DNA of 60,912 nucleotides from Laspinema palackyanum D2a (GTDB taxonomy: Bacteria; Cyanobacteriota; Cyanobacteriia; Cyanobacteriales; Laspinemataceae). The position numbers were made by a program, and so were the translations under genes. The number at the start of each line of letters is the position of its first letter. Position 1 is the first letter of the stretch. The stretch lies in contig JAMXFF010000023.1 of NCBI GenBank assembly GCA_025370845.1, forward strand, positions 1 through 60,912, given 5' to 3'. Below are positions 1 to 9,808 of the stretch, piece by piece. The notes beneath the pieces were generated by a model that saw only the letters and a list, made by a program, of their open reading frames with translations, made no database searches and had not been told where the DNA came from.

Positions 1-337
1 CCTCATTCTCGTTCTAGCTATTGATTTTACGGTCGTTACTCCCTCTATGTTTTGTTAGAATGAAACAGCCCTACCTTAAGAAGGGGGGTTGGGGGGATCT
101 CTCCTAGAAGATTTGATTTTTTAGAGTTCCCTTACTCTGGTGTAAATCTTCCAAGATAAAACCCACATCCTTGAAGGTGTGGGTTTTATCAGATCTACGA
201 ATAAGCTATTTGCGCTGTTCGCGCTGTATAGTGAGAGAAAAACATCAATCCCATATCTTGGAGTGAGGAAAGCGCAGCCTGTGCGGATTGCACTGACATC
301 GGACGCAAGCTAAAGCTAAACTTGCTGAATCGGAGGT
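1..337. other. Gene-free left edge with one strong hairpin
   Basis: I see no credible coding region here. The notable element is a 13-bp perfect stem, 155-167 pairing with 178-190, with a 10-base loop. It lies just beyond the stop of the minus-strand WD40 gene. T-rich stem ends on either strand make it a plausible terminator for that gene. A G-rich run near 80-100 resembles common cyanobacterial intergenic sequence. Confidence 0.5.
155..190 (-). terminator. Hairpin terminator downstream of the WD40 gene
   Basis: Perfect 13-bp inverted repeat (GATAAAACCCACA / TGTGGGTTTTATC) with a 10-base loop. It starts about 150 bases after the minus-strand stop at 338. On the minus strand the stem ends TTTTATCTT, a weak T tract. 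Terminator function is inferred from the structure and position. Confidence 0.5.
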
Positions 338-3154
338 TTACACCGATACTTTTACGGTTTCCGCTGTTTCTCTCAGTAACAACTGCCGCCACTGGCGGAT
401 AATCTGCTGTAAAATTCCCTGTTCAGGAGTGACCCAAGTGGCGATCGCCTCGGACTCCAGAGTATCCAGGGCCACCGTTGCTCTAGCTAAGGTCGTCAAT
501 CGTTTTACCGGGTCCGGCTGTTCAGAATTGCTAGAGATTAAAGCCCCTATTTCTCCAAGACGGGCGATCGCATTCAGCACCTCCGGTCGAATCACGCCAG
601 CTACCGGCATCCGCGAGTCTGCTTTCCCCTCATAGAAAGCAGCCAGTTCCGATTCTTGGAGAATCTGTAAAGCAATCCGGAGGCCAGAAAGGTTATCCAC
701 CGATGACAATGCCGCCAAGGTTGTGAAAGATTCGAGAATTTCTACACCCCCTGGATACTCTCTGAGACTCTGGAGGTTCTGTTTATACGCGGTCCAATCC
801 CACCCCGACGGATTCACGGACTCGGAATTGAGTAAGTGGTACAGCAAAGCCGAGAACCGAGTTAAGGGGGTTTGACGATGCGATCGCCTCACCCAAGTTA
901 GAACCCTCACCCAACTTTCCGAGACCTGATTCAACCAATCACTGCCACCGTTGACCGATTGCAACCCCAGTTCTCCCAATAACACTTGTCGGCGTTCCGG
1001 GACTCCTCGCCAATCTTCGGGACTGACCGGGGACCAGAGATAGGCCCTTAAATCCGGGTCGCGGGCGATCGCATACAGCAGATGTAGGGGGTTCGGGGTG
1101 GAATGTAAATAGCGAGATAAAGCACTCAAGGCAACGGAACGCTGAAAGGGATTGCGGCAGACTTCCGCAATCCGGTGTAACCCTGTCTTTTCATCCCTTT
1201 GCAACTGCTGTATCAAAGCGTTACGACTGTTCGGCAGTGGCAATACCACCAACTCATCCCAGAGGACGGGATGTCCCTCGCCGCGTCGGTTAGGTTTGAG
1301 TGCAGCAATCAACTCAATCGGGTAAAACAAGAGGCGCAAGGACCCGATCGCCACCAACAGGTTGAAGAAAACTCCGATTTCAATCCCTCGGGAAACTAAC
1401 GCCACAAACCGACCTCGGGAGGCAATTTGAGCCTCTTTGAGGACATTGGCATCAAAGGCACCGATCGCCATTGCCAGCACTATAATCAACCCCACACCGG
1501 CAAATACCCCCACGGCTGGGCGACCGCCTAGAGCAAAGGCCACAAACCAAAGCGTTCCTAGAAAAATGGCAAACCCCACAGTGAGCAAGGGGGTATCAAT
1601 GGCGATCGCCCCAAAGGTCTGTTGATAGGGGGGATTGATTCTCATCAAATCATTCAAAATAAACAGACTCGTGAACGCGAAACCCCCAAATAGCGCCAGT
1701 CCCAAGGCCGCCAACACACTACCGGCCAGTCCAAAGACCATAAAACTACAGGTGAGAACTAAGGCCGAGGCGAGTACAATCCAAATCCACAGGAAAACTC
1801 CCCCAATTACAAAGCCGAGAGTGCTCCAAAAGAGCGTGCGTTGGACTGCTTTGAGGGGGATTTCTTCCCCAGAAGTGAGATTCCAGACTTTCGGGAGGCG
1901 ATCGCCTGCACCGGAGATCACCCGTTGTCCATCGGGGGTCACCGCCACGGACCTCACCCACTCTTGATGTCCAACCAGGGTATGTACCAGAGTCCCTTCT
2001 TGGAGGTTCCAGACTTTGAGGGTATGGTCAGAAGAAGCCGAAATTACTTGCTGTCCGTCCGGGGTAATCGCTAATCCATTAATCCACCCCTGATGTCCCG
2101 TTAAATCATACCGGAGGGTTCCGTTATTTAGGGTCCAGACCTTGACGGTGCCATCGGCACCCCCAGAAACCACCTGTTGTCCATCTGGGGTGACTGCAAG
2201 GGTATTGACTCCTCCAGTATGTTCCCTCAAGTTATGCACTTGAGTTCCGGATGACCGGGCCCACACCTTGAGCGAACCATCCAGACTGGCGGAAATCACC
2301 TGTTCTCCATTAGGGGTGAGGGCGACAGCTTTAACCCCGGTGGTATGACCGCTTAAGGTTTGCAGGAGAGTTCCCTGTTCCAGGTTCCAAATTTTCACCG
2401 TTCCATCGGCAGATCCAGAGATGGCCTGGGTTCCGTCTGGGGTGAGGGTTAGACTGTTTACAGGTCCGGTGTGACCCTCCAGGATATGCAGTTTTTTTCC
2501 GGACTCGATATTCCAGACGACCAAGGTATTGTCTGCTGAGGCGGAAATTGCTAATGTTTGGTCTGGGGTGACTGCGAGATCTTCAATCCAGCGACGGTGG
2601 TTTTGGAGATTCTGGAGGCGATCGCCGCTTTTGATGTCCCAAATATTAACCGCGCGGTCTCCTCCGCCTGAAATAACCCGGTCTTTTGAGAGTAATGCCA
2701 CGGCGTTAATTCCGTTGCGATTACCCGGTACGGTTTGCAACAATGCACCTCTATCCAGATCCCATACTTTTAAGCTGCTGTTTTCAGTAAAGTCTCTCCC
2801 GGAGGCGGAAATCCCTTGGGTACTGGAAAGGGCCAGGACCGAATTAATGGATCCGGTATGACCTTGATTCACCGCAAGGGTATAGAGGAAAAATGTGAAG
2901 GCCAGTAGGAACAAACATTTCACCACCGAGGCGATCGCCATCAGATACAAGTTTCGATATCCCGGGACCTTAAAACTCCCCCGGAATTTACTCCATCCGC
3001 TTTGTCGATACAAATCAGGGGCAGCTTTGTACAAATAGCTTCGCAGTACACTGGGACGAAAAAACACCCAGTAGGCCAGCAGACCATAATGAGAGGGATT
3101 TAAAGGATTGAGAGAATCGGGTCGTTCCCCTCGATCCAGTGGGAAGATGGGCAT
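338..3154 (-). CDS. WD40-repeat membrane protein
   Basis: A 938-residue protein in three parts. Residues about 70-95 form a hydrophobic helix. Residues about 97-440 hold eight WD40-type blades, each ending in a W-D/N-containing strand such as LKVWDL or VKIWNL, with the usual GHTGxVNS and TPDGxxxxSGSADGT segments. Residues about 445-625 are strongly hydrophobic with several membrane spans, and 625-938 are soluble and unrecognised. WD40 propellers are protein-interaction scaffolds; linkage to an integral membrane domain suggests a membrane-tethered platform, with the propeller on one face and the C-terminal region possibly on the same side. Partner and role are unknown. ATG start at 3154. It is transcribed away from the dipeptidase gene across a 493-base spacer. 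Domain recognition is secure; function is not. Confidence 0.85.
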   Translation of the reverse strand: MPIFPLDRGERPDSLNPLNPSHYGLLAYWVFFRPSVLRSYLYKAAPDLYRQSGWSKFRGSFKVPGYRNLYLMAIASVVKCLFLLAFTFFLYTLAVNQGHTGSINSVLALSSTQGISASGRDFTENSSLKVWDLDRGALLQTVPGNRNGINAVALLSKDRVISGGGDRAVNIWDIKSGDRLQNLQNHRRWIEDLAVTPDQTLAISASADNTLVVWNIESGKKLHILEGHTGPVNSLTLTPDGTQAISGSADGTVKIWNLEQGTLLQTLSGHTTGVKAVALTPNGEQVISASLDGSLKVWARSSGTQVHNLREHTGGVNTLAVTPDGQQVVSGGADGTVKVWTLNNGTLRYDLTGHQGWINGLAITPDGQQVISASSDHTLKVWNLQEGTLVHTLVGHQEWVRSVAVTPDGQRVISGAGDRLPKVWNLTSGEEIPLKAVQRTLFWSTLGFVIGGVFLWIWIVLASALVLTCSFMVFGLAGSVLAALGLALFGGFAFTSLFILNDLMRINPPYQQTFGAIAIDTPLLTVGFAIFLGTLWFVAFALGGRPAVGVFAGVGLIIVLAMAIGAFDANVLKEAQIASRGRFVALVSRGIEIGVFFNLLVAIGSLRLLFYPIELIAALKPNRRGEGHPVLWDELVVLPLPNSRNALIQQLQRDEKTGLHRIAEVCRNPFQRSVALSALSRYLHSTPNPLHLLYAIARDPDLRAYLWSPVSPEDWRGVPERRQVLLGELGLQSVNGGSDWLNQVSESWVRVLTWVRRSHRQTPLTRFSALLYHLLNSESVNPSGWDWTAYKQNLQSLREYPGGVEILESFTTLAALSSVDNLSGLRIALQILQESELAAFYEGKADSRMPVAGVIRPEVLNAIARLGEIGALISSNSEQPDPVKRLTTLARATVALDTLESEAIATWVTPEQGILQQIIRQWRQLLLRETAETVKVSV

Positions 3155-3647
3155 GATGATTTTACCGTAGGGGTCAGTTTTACGCCGAAACTGTCAAGCG
3201 CTTGATCGGTCTGTTCACAGTATTCCTTTTCCGCTCCTCCTCGGGATCGGGGTTTGGTTAAATTTTATGAAGCAACTATAGCCAGTCTCTAAGGAATGGG
3301 ACAATTCCTCACGGGAGTGGGAGCATCTTCTTCCCCACTGCTGCAAATCATCGCCCAATGCTCCCCCAGATTAATTTTATGGGGCGTATGATTTAGACGG
3401 GCTCTATCATTTTCATCCCTTACCGCACCCTTTACTGGACTTCTTTTATCAAAAAAAATTAGACACTCTTTAACAAAAACTAGATTTAATAAAGGTATGA
3501 AACCTGATTCTGGTCCATAAAATACCCCGGTTTGCGTATTTTTAAAGCAATTTTACCCTTAATTCTTATAAATTTTTTCTGATTTAACTCAGAATTTATC
3601 GCACTATTCATTATTCAATTTGGAACACCAAACCCGTAAAAAACAGC
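3155..3647. other. Divergent intergenic region
   Basis: This is the spacer between the divergent WD40 and dipeptidase genes, and it presumably carries both promoters. The half nearest the dipeptidase gene is AT-rich. I could not pick out a convincing promoter pair or any gene. Confidence 0.4.
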
Positions 3648-4382
3648 ATGAAAATTAATTACCTCCTTTTATTCTCAGTTGCGTTAGGGTTAATCATCAC
3701 CTTCGGACCCGGGCAACGAGCAGAATCAGTAAGGATTTTCGATGAATTGAAGTCCAAAGAAGGGGAAGTGCAAAATCCATCAGTTGTCGTGCAGAAAATT
3801 TCAAAAACCCCTCAGAGTGAGGGAGAGAACTTAGTAGATATCCAAGATATTAACCCCAACATTACCCTTGATATTCGCTATGCCACTGCCAATAATTTCT
3901 TGAATGTCAAACTCTACTCTGTTCCTCGATGTCTTCTGCGAACTAGCGTCGCCCAAAAGTTATCTAGGGTTCAAGAGCAATTGCAACCGATGGGACTGGG
4001 GTTAAAAGTATTTGATTGTTATAGACCCCTCTCAGTAACCCGGAAAATGTGGGAAGTTTTGCCGGATCCGCGCTATGTTGCCAATCCCGCCAGGGGGTCG
4101 CGACATAATCGCGGTGCAGCGGTAGATTTAACCCTAATTGATGCAATGGGCAATGAATTAGAAATGCCCACCGACTTTGATGATTTTAGCGATCGCGCCG
4201 CCCGAGATTATCCGGGAACCGATGTCAGCCCTCAAGCCCGCCAAAATAGCCAATTACTCGAATCGGTGATGACCCAACAGGGCTTTATTCCCCTAATTAC
4301 CGAATGGTGGCATTTTGATGCCGAAAACTGGCAAGACTATCCCTTATTGGATATTTCTTTAGAGGAAATCAATGCGGGTTAA
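3648..4382 (+). CDS. D-alanyl-D-alanine dipeptidase, VanX/DdpX type (peptidase M15D)
   Basis: A 244-residue zinc peptidase predicted to split D-Ala-D-Ala. Residues 1-25 are a hydrophobic leader, so the enzyme probably acts in the periplasm. The family zinc ligands are visible as SRHNRGAAVDLTL (His153, Asp160) and the EWWHFD segment (Glu219 as catalytic base, His222 as ligand). An upstream FDCYRP motif is also typical of the family. Cyanobacterial members are usually thought to recycle wall dipeptides rather than give glycopeptide resistance; no vanH/vanA partners are nearby, which fits. The gene converges on the SH3-like gene with only two bases between stop codons, and no terminator is visible in that gap. 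Confidence 0.9.
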   Translation: MKINYLLLFSVALGLIITFGPGQRAESVRIFDELKSKEGEVQNPSVVVQKISKTPQSEGENLVDIQDINPNITLDIRYATANNFLNVKLYSVPRCLLRTSVAQKLSRVQEQLQPMGLGLKVFDCYRPLSVTRKMWEVLPDPRYVANPARGSRHNRGAAVDLTLIDAMGNELEMPTDFDDFSDRAARDYPGTDVSPQARQNSQLLESVMTQQGFIPLITEWWHFDAENWQDYPLLDISLEEINAG

Positions 4383-4384
4383 GT

Positions 4385-5158
4385 TTACTTGACTTCGACC
4401 ACAAAATCATAAGTAAACCCTCGGAAATGTGAGTCTAAAACTAGGAGATAGTCCCCGGTTGTGGGGAGAGTCCCACTCCAGTTGTCCAGACCCGTATAGT
4501 GACCACCCCCGGTGAGGTCCGTTTGCCGATTGGGGTCATTGGGGATAAAAACAAACGGCAACGGGCCTTCTGAAACGGAGAGGGTCAAGGTTTGACCGGC
4601 AGATGCCTTGAGCAGATATTCATGACTTCCTCCGCCAATAATCCGCCCTGTGACCCGGGCAGAGGTACCATTGGGGGGGAAATTAATCCGTTCTGTGATT
4701 TCAGAACAAGAACTTTCGGTGATACTTTTAGAAATCCAACCCTCCACTGGATTGTTAATTTTAAACCAGCCATTTTGTTCTTCCGTAACGGTGATATAAG
4801 TTCCATTACTAAGGGTCCCTAAAAGATTCGTGGCGGTCACTTCTGGACTGGAACGAACGTTAGCTGGCGGGTTGGGATCGGAGACAATGGCAGTTGTAAT
4901 TTTGCAATTGTTTTGGGAGGGGGTAATCATAATTGGTTTTGGAGTAGGGGATGGGGGAGATTGGGGAGATGGGGGAGATTGGGGGGATGGGGGAGATTGG
5001 GGGGATGGGGGAGATTGGGGAGATGGGGGAGATTGGTTGGGGACTTGAGTGACTGGAGGGAGTGATTGAGGGGATTGGGAGGCGAAATAGGCTCCCGCGA
5101 GTGCTGCGCCGATCGCGCCTACAGCCAAGACAATGATAAACGGTGTGTTCCCTTGCAT
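4385..5158 (-). CDS. SH3-like domain envelope protein with proline-rich linker
   Basis: A 257-residue protein. Residues 1-25 form a signal anchor (hydrophobic, Ala/Gly-rich). Residues about 38-75 are a Pro/Ser/Gln linker built from PPSPQS units. Residues about 83-150 resemble a bacterial SH3 domain, with a PPANVRSSPEVTATNLLG-type RT-loop segment and GWFKI...GWI strands. The remaining ~100 residues are a beta-rich domain with a GDYLLVLDS motif like bacterial pre-peptidase C-terminal domains. The likely location is the periplasm or outer surface, with the SH3 part binding wall peptide or protein. ATG start at 5158. Function beyond envelope association is not known. Confidence 0.75.
   Translation of the reverse strand: MQGNTPFIIVLAVGAIGAALAGAYFASQSPQSLPPVTQVPNQSPPSPQSPPSPQSPPSPQSPPSPQSPPSPTPKPIMITPSQNNCKITTAIVSDPNPPANVRSSPEVTATNLLGTLSNGTYITVTEEQNGWFKINNPVEGWISKSITESSCSEITERINFPPNGTSARVTGRIIGGGSHEYLLKASAGQTLTLSVSEGPLPFVFIPNDPNRQTDLTGGGHYTGLDNWSGTLPTTGDYLLVLDSHFRGFTYDFVVEVK
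4950..5036. repeat. 18-bp tandem repeat coding for a proline-rich linker
   Basis: About 4.8 copies of an 18-base unit (plus strand GATGGGGGAGATTGGGG plus A or G), with copies differing only at the last position. On the minus strand it encodes repeated Ser-Pro-Pro-Ser-Pro-Gln. The 18-base period keeps frame, so copy number could vary without disrupting the gene. Confidence 0.9.
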
Positions 5159-5316
5159 AACGTTTATGGCATCTTAGCAAAAATAGAACGACGCACCCAG
5201 TCTAAACGGGAAAAGAGGTAGGGCCTTTTGTAGATTGATATGAACCCGGGAGAATGGCCCATTCTTCCATCAAGAACGAGTGCATCCGGAGGATGCTGGC
5301 TGACCCCTGGACCCTG

Positions 5317-5805
5317 CTATCCGGCCACGTTCGTTCCCGCACTGCGTAAGTCGCTTCCCGAGGGCTGTGATTGTGCCGATGTTTGAGCGTTGACCCGATT
5401 CAGTTCGCGGATCCGACGAGAGAGCAAACGGATGATATTGATGGCAATTCCGGGGGTTTCATCAATGGCATCGTAGAGTTGCTGCTGAGTCAACACTAGA
5501 CACTCGCAAGATTCGAGGGTGGTGACAGAAGCGGAACGGGGTTCAGCATCGAACAAAGACATTTCCCCAAAACAGGTCCCCTGTTCTAATTTAGCGAGGT
5601 CTCGATTGCCAATGTGAACGCGGACCTTACCAGAAACGACGATATAGAGCGATCGCCCCTCCTGACCTTCCGTAAAGATGGTATGCTTTGCCGGGAAAGA
5701 TAGCTCATCCATCACGGAAGCCAGACGCACGAGAAAGTCATCCCGAAGTTCCTTAAAAATCGGAACGGCCCTGACAAACAATAATCGGTCAACACTGGTG
5801 AGCAT
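5317..5805 (-). CDS. Cyclic nucleotide-binding domain protein
   Basis: A 162-residue protein that is almost entirely one cNMP-binding fold (residues about 15-130). The phosphate-binding cassette reads FGEMSLFDAEPRSASV and contains the Glu and Arg that contact the cyclic nucleotide in CRP/PKA-type domains, so binding is likely retained. No DNA-binding helix-turn-helix follows, and the C-terminal ~30 residues are Ser/Gln-rich, so it is probably a sensor or regulatory subunit rather than a transcription factor. It sits 100 bases downstream of the transporter gene on the same strand. Fusions of such transporters with HEAT and cNMP domains are known in bacteria, so the two products may work together. 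Confidence 0.88.
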   Translation of the reverse strand: MLTSVDRLLFVRAVPIFKELRDDFLVRLASVMDELSFPAKHTIFTEGQEGRSLYIVVSGKVRVHIGNRDLAKLEQGTCFGEMSLFDAEPRSASVTTLESCECLVLTQQQLYDAIDETPGIAINIIRLLSRRIRELNRVNAQTSAQSQPSGSDLRSAGTNVAG

Positions 5806-5905
5806 CTTAAGGCAGTAAACCGTAAAAAATAAAGCCTAAAAAGTAATCAGGAGTAAAAAGGCAAAAACAAAAATTTTCCTTTTATCTTTTTACTTTTACC
5901 GTACT

Positions 5906-8900
5906 TTAGGTCGCTTCCAACCCGGGGATACCTGGATAATTAGGAAAACCCTGGGGGCCTCCGGCAGTGGATGAGGCGGCACTCGGTGAATCGGCAATGC
6001 CCAATTCCGCCATCATTTCCTCGACTTGAGAGGCAACGAGGCGATCGCGATCGTTTTTCATCCGGGGCAACAGTTCGGTGAGGGCGCGAGGAGAGGCCAC
6101 TTTCAGGTAGGCTAACACAGCTTCACGCACAAAACTTTTCGGATGGTTCAAACAGGCGAGGGTTTGTTCCCCTGTCAGACTCCAGCGAGAAGCCCGCGCT
6201 AGGTGGAAACAACAAGCCAGGGGCCACTCCGAGATAAAGTGACGTAGGTCCACCAATCGCCGGAGGCGATCGCTCTGAGAAAGAGATTCGATCGCAATCA
6301 ATTCCGCAAGACTCTGGAGTTTTTCCTCATCGGCACGGCGATCGAGAATACTCAGCAAAATCCGCTTACTCGGAATATCCAGAGTATTATCCAAAATTTC
6401 CAACCCTCGCGCCATATTTGTGCGTACACCAGACTTTAAATTAAAAGCCGCCGCTTGAATCGAGCCAAGGGGATAGAGAAACTTCATCAGCAAAAATAAG
6501 CGGTCCACGGAATCAGAAATCACATCCCGCAAAGCGCGGCGCAGCAGATTCGCTTCTCGTCCCCCGGTTTCTTCCGGATTGAGTCCGATGAGGGCCTGAT
6601 AAATCTGACCCATCAACATCAATTCTTGGTCGATTAACATTTCCACCCCACTGCGACCAATCCGATCTAAAACCCCTTCAATTCCGCCTTCCTTGGGGAT
6701 TTTTAACAGAATGCGGAGGATATTCCGTCGGGTGGTTCCCCAACTGGTGACCAGATGATTCACCAACACATTCAGGGATTCCAGGGTGCCAATCTGACCG
6801 ATCGCCGTCCAAGCGTGCATCCGGACTAAATCAGGCTTATGAATATCTTCAGCTAGGGCCACGAGGCGATCGAGAATTTCATTCTCCAAGCGCACCAAAG
6901 CCCGCATCGCTGACTCCCGGGTTGATTTATAGTAAAGTCCCCGCAACAGGGAAGGATAATACTCTTCTAAATGAGTCGATGCAATCACCTCCAACAGGGC
7001 GCACCGGACTCGCAAAGACTCATCCTGGAGCAGATTAGGGATAAACAGTCGTAACCCTTGCAAATAATCCGCTTCTCCCAAAGCGCGACAACCCATCACC
7101 CGTTCCCGTTCCTGTTTGTGGGTCAACATATGGCGCAGGGCGTTGGTCGCTTCAGCTTTTTGTTCGCGGTTGCCTCGCCGCATGATGGAGGAGGCAGCAG
7201 TTCCCCGAACCACCGGGTCCACATCTGCACGCAGATAGGGGCGCAATTGCTCGATATCCAGTTCCGGTTCCGTCAGCCAGATATAGCGCAGCGCCAACGC
7301 TAAGACTTCTGGGGTGACGGATTGGTTGAGCAGGGTTCGCAGATGGGGGGTGTAAGTGGGACTCGGATGGTTGAGCATCACCTCCAGACTTTGACGCTGT
7401 AAATTGGGGGGAAGATTGGGCAGGAGGGGGGCCAGGGCTTCGCCAACGTGCTCGGGGTCGATTTGGGTGAGCAATTCGATACAGGAGCGTTTATCGTCTT
7501 CGTTGCCTTTCTGTTCCAGGGTTTCCACCACGGTGCGCTTTAACGCCCGCATATCCACATCGGAAACTCCGAGGCGTCCCCGTTCGGCACTGGAGACTAA
7601 TAAACCGAGATAGCGCGATCGCAGGATCCAGACGATGAAAAACCAGCCTAACCCCATCAGCACCACGGACACCAAGAAAACCGTGCCTTGATACCCCAGA
7701 ATCTCTTGGGGGGTAGCTTGAGGAAAGATCATCCGGCACACCCAAATTGCGGCTAAAATTGCCACCCCGGTTACCCCCACTGCCAGGGGTTCGGCGATGC
7801 CATTCACCATCGATTGGATGTTACTGCGAATGCTATCGGGTAGGGGTTGGAAAAAGACAGGACCGGTGCCTTCGATCAGGGTGTATTTGAGGAGTTCTTC
7901 AATAAATTTCAGGGAAACCAGCCCCCAAAAGAAGGGCAGGATGGGGGTCAGGGAAAAGGCGCTGAGTAAAACAACCGCAGCAGGTAAGAGGGTGGCGGCA
8001 GCAAAGACCCCGAATCGTTCCACAATCCGACTGGAGGCAAACCATTGCATCACCAGTTCAAAGAGTCCCAGGATGCCGTTAAAGACGCCGAGGAAACTGG
8101 CAATCCCGATCGCCAAATCTTGTCCGGCAGGGTTTTGCTGTTCTAATTCACTTAAAAATAGGAAGTCAACGACGAGATGTAAGGCTTCGGCGAGGATGAA
8201 AAATCCAAATAGGGGAATCACATAGCCTTTTAGGGGCCCGCCGAGTCGGCGATTGGTGAAATCGGGCTCATTTTCGAGGGTGCTGGTCCGGGGGGCGTCG
8301 GGAAAGGCTTGTTTGTAGGTGCGACTTAGGTAAAATAGCAAAAATGCCCCTAACAGCATCATCACGCAGGAGGCTACGAGGACGTTATTCAGTCCCACGA
8401 CCCTCAGCAGTGCGGGGAGGGAAAACCCACTAATCACATCGGCGAGTAAAATACCGCTACTGATGAGGGGATAGGTGCGTTTAATCTCGCGGATGTTAAA
8501 GAGTTGGTTGGCGGCGATGGAGGTGTTGAGGTCATTCAGGGCAAAAATGGCTTCCAACCACAGGCGCATCAGGAAAATGGTGACGGCAGCGGCGATCGCA
8601 ATATTTAAGGCGACCCGAAAAAATAGCAAGGGGATCGCCATGAAGATCGCCACTGAGACGATGACTTGGCGTAGGGGGAGGAACCGTTGCATCCAGGAGT
8701 ACATGACTCCCAGGAAAGACCCTAAACCCGCCCCGGCGACATAAATCCAGGGCAAGGATTCCGCCCCATATTCGTTCAAGAACAGACCGACTGTACTTGC
8801 TTCTAACCACAACATCCCGACTGAGGTCACGGTATAGAATGCAAACATCAACCAGGTGCGCTCTCCTTCCTCGGGACGGAGATTTAACCACTGTAGCAAT

Positions 8901-8950
8901 GCGGTTGCTAACCTACCCTTAGCGGCAAACCGCTGTTCTTTTAGTTCCAT
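5906..8950 (-). CDS. NTT/MFS-type membrane transporter with C-terminal HEAT repeats
   Basis: A 1014-residue protein from the ATG at 8950. The first ~470 residues hold about twelve membrane spans and resemble the ATP/ADP translocase (NTT) and related MFS-like families. The remaining ~540 residues are alpha-helical HEAT-like repeats (for example RVRCALLEVIA, FVREAVLAYLK), ending in a Gly/Pro-rich tail. Family NTT proteins exchange nucleotides; bacterial homologues with HEAT domains are of uncertain substrate. The frame stays open upstream to a GTG at 9190, but those 80 residues are polar and low-complexity and the hydrophobic core starts soon after Met at 8950, so I prefer the later start. The adjacent cyclic-nucleotide-binding gene probably belongs to the same transcript. 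Confidence 0.8.
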   Translation of the reverse strand: MELKEQRFAAKGRLATALLQWLNLRPEEGERTWLMFAFYTVTSVGMLWLEASTVGLFLNEYGAESLPWIYVAGAGLGSFLGVMYSWMQRFLPLRQVIVSVAIFMAIPLLFFRVALNIAIAAAVTIFLMRLWLEAIFALNDLNTSIAANQLFNIREIKRTYPLISSGILLADVISGFSLPALLRVVGLNNVLVASCVMMLLGAFLLFYLSRTYKQAFPDAPRTSTLENEPDFTNRRLGGPLKGYVIPLFGFFILAEALHLVVDFLFLSELEQQNPAGQDLAIGIASFLGVFNGILGLFELVMQWFASSRIVERFGVFAAATLLPAAVVLLSAFSLTPILPFFWGLVSLKFIEELLKYTLIEGTGPVFFQPLPDSIRSNIQSMVNGIAEPLAVGVTGVAILAAIWVCRMIFPQATPQEILGYQGTVFLVSVVLMGLGWFFIVWILRSRYLGLLVSSAERGRLGVSDVDMRALKRTVVETLEQKGNEDDKRSCIELLTQIDPEHVGEALAPLLPNLPPNLQRQSLEVMLNHPSPTYTPHLRTLLNQSVTPEVLALALRYIWLTEPELDIEQLRPYLRADVDPVVRGTAASSIMRRGNREQKAEATNALRHMLTHKQERERVMGCRALGEADYLQGLRLFIPNLLQDESLRVRCALLEVIASTHLEEYYPSLLRGLYYKSTRESAMRALVRLENEILDRLVALAEDIHKPDLVRMHAWTAIGQIGTLESLNVLVNHLVTSWGTTRRNILRILLKIPKEGGIEGVLDRIGRSGVEMLIDQELMLMGQIYQALIGLNPEETGGREANLLRRALRDVISDSVDRLFLLMKFLYPLGSIQAAAFNLKSGVRTNMARGLEILDNTLDIPSKRILLSILDRRADEEKLQSLAELIAIESLSQSDRLRRLVDLRHFISEWPLACCFHLARASRWSLTGEQTLACLNHPKSFVREAVLAYLKVASPRALTELLPRMKNDRDRLVASQVEEMMAELGIADSPSAASSTAGGPQGFPNYPGIPGLEAT

Positions 8951-9808
8951 GCAGCGTTGATTTCCCGTGTTGTAGAGTGTCCCTGAATGCCGGTTCTCTT
9001 TATCTACTATTCTTCTGGTATTTAGAATGCCATACCCTGATTGTTCTGGCATGAAAAGCCCAGTCGATCGCTGATTATCCTCTGCCCTGGTCCTCAACGG
9101 GTTCTCGTTAATCGTTGAGGACGGGGGCTTGCTTTGGCTTCCACGGGTTAATTCGCTTATGCCAAGCTTCTGTACCGTGACCTCGCCCACTCAATCGCTG
9201 GCACGATTCATTGGAGTTTTTCTTCCTTCTGATTACCATAATCTGTAGTATTTTTCAATTGCGCTGGCTCGGTGATGCCTGAAGGAAGGTAACAGGATTT
9301 TGGCGCGGGTTGAGAAGGACTCGCAAGGATGAGTCGGCTTAGGATCAGAGCTTGGTTTGAGGGTGGCAAACAAGTCTTGCGCCGATCGAGGCGATCGGCG
9401 CTGGATGAGGATACCTCAGTTCTTGTCAGTCCCAGTTCACCCCTAAAGGGGAAGGACACCCTAATTCCCTTTCCAGGGTTTAAGAGCGCTTGATTTGAGG
9501 GTTCAAATCCTAACAGCCAGGGCTGATGGTTATCTTATCGCTTTATGGGGGTCGTCACCCCCGATCGCCGGATTTCCCCCGCTGATTTTTCTCGGCACGA
9601 TTTTTTGGGGGGAAATCTTCAGTGGGCTGGGTCAGTCCCTGTGGGCGAAAAGCCTGTACTGCCTTCTCTCGTTCGGTCTGGCTGTTCACCCACTCATAAG
9701 ACCCCAGAGGCGATCGCCGCTATTTTCTATCCCCAGGCAAATCATGAGGGCGCTGTGTACTTTGAATTGAAGTCCCTGCACCCTCATGATTTGTTGGACT
9801 ACTTTTCC
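8951..9808. other. Gene-free spacer upstream of the transporter
   Basis: About 860 bases between the preferred transporter start and the infC stop. Several short open frames on both strands show no recognisable domain, no good ribosome-binding site and atypical composition, so I do not call them. A HIP1 site lies near 9712. Promoter elements for the transporter should be here but I cannot place them. Confidence 0.4.

Noticed and set aside
3648-4382. Vancomycin-resistance gene
   Set aside because: VanX-type fold is present but vanH/vanA partners are absent; cyanobacterial members fit wall recycling better.
8951-9190. 80-residue N-terminal extension of the transporter from GTG 9190
   Set aside because: Polar, low-complexity and not family-like; hydrophobic core begins soon after the ATG at 8950.
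9208-9459. 83-codon minus-strand frame upstream of the transporter
   Set aside because: No domain, no convincing start; looks like non-coding spacer.
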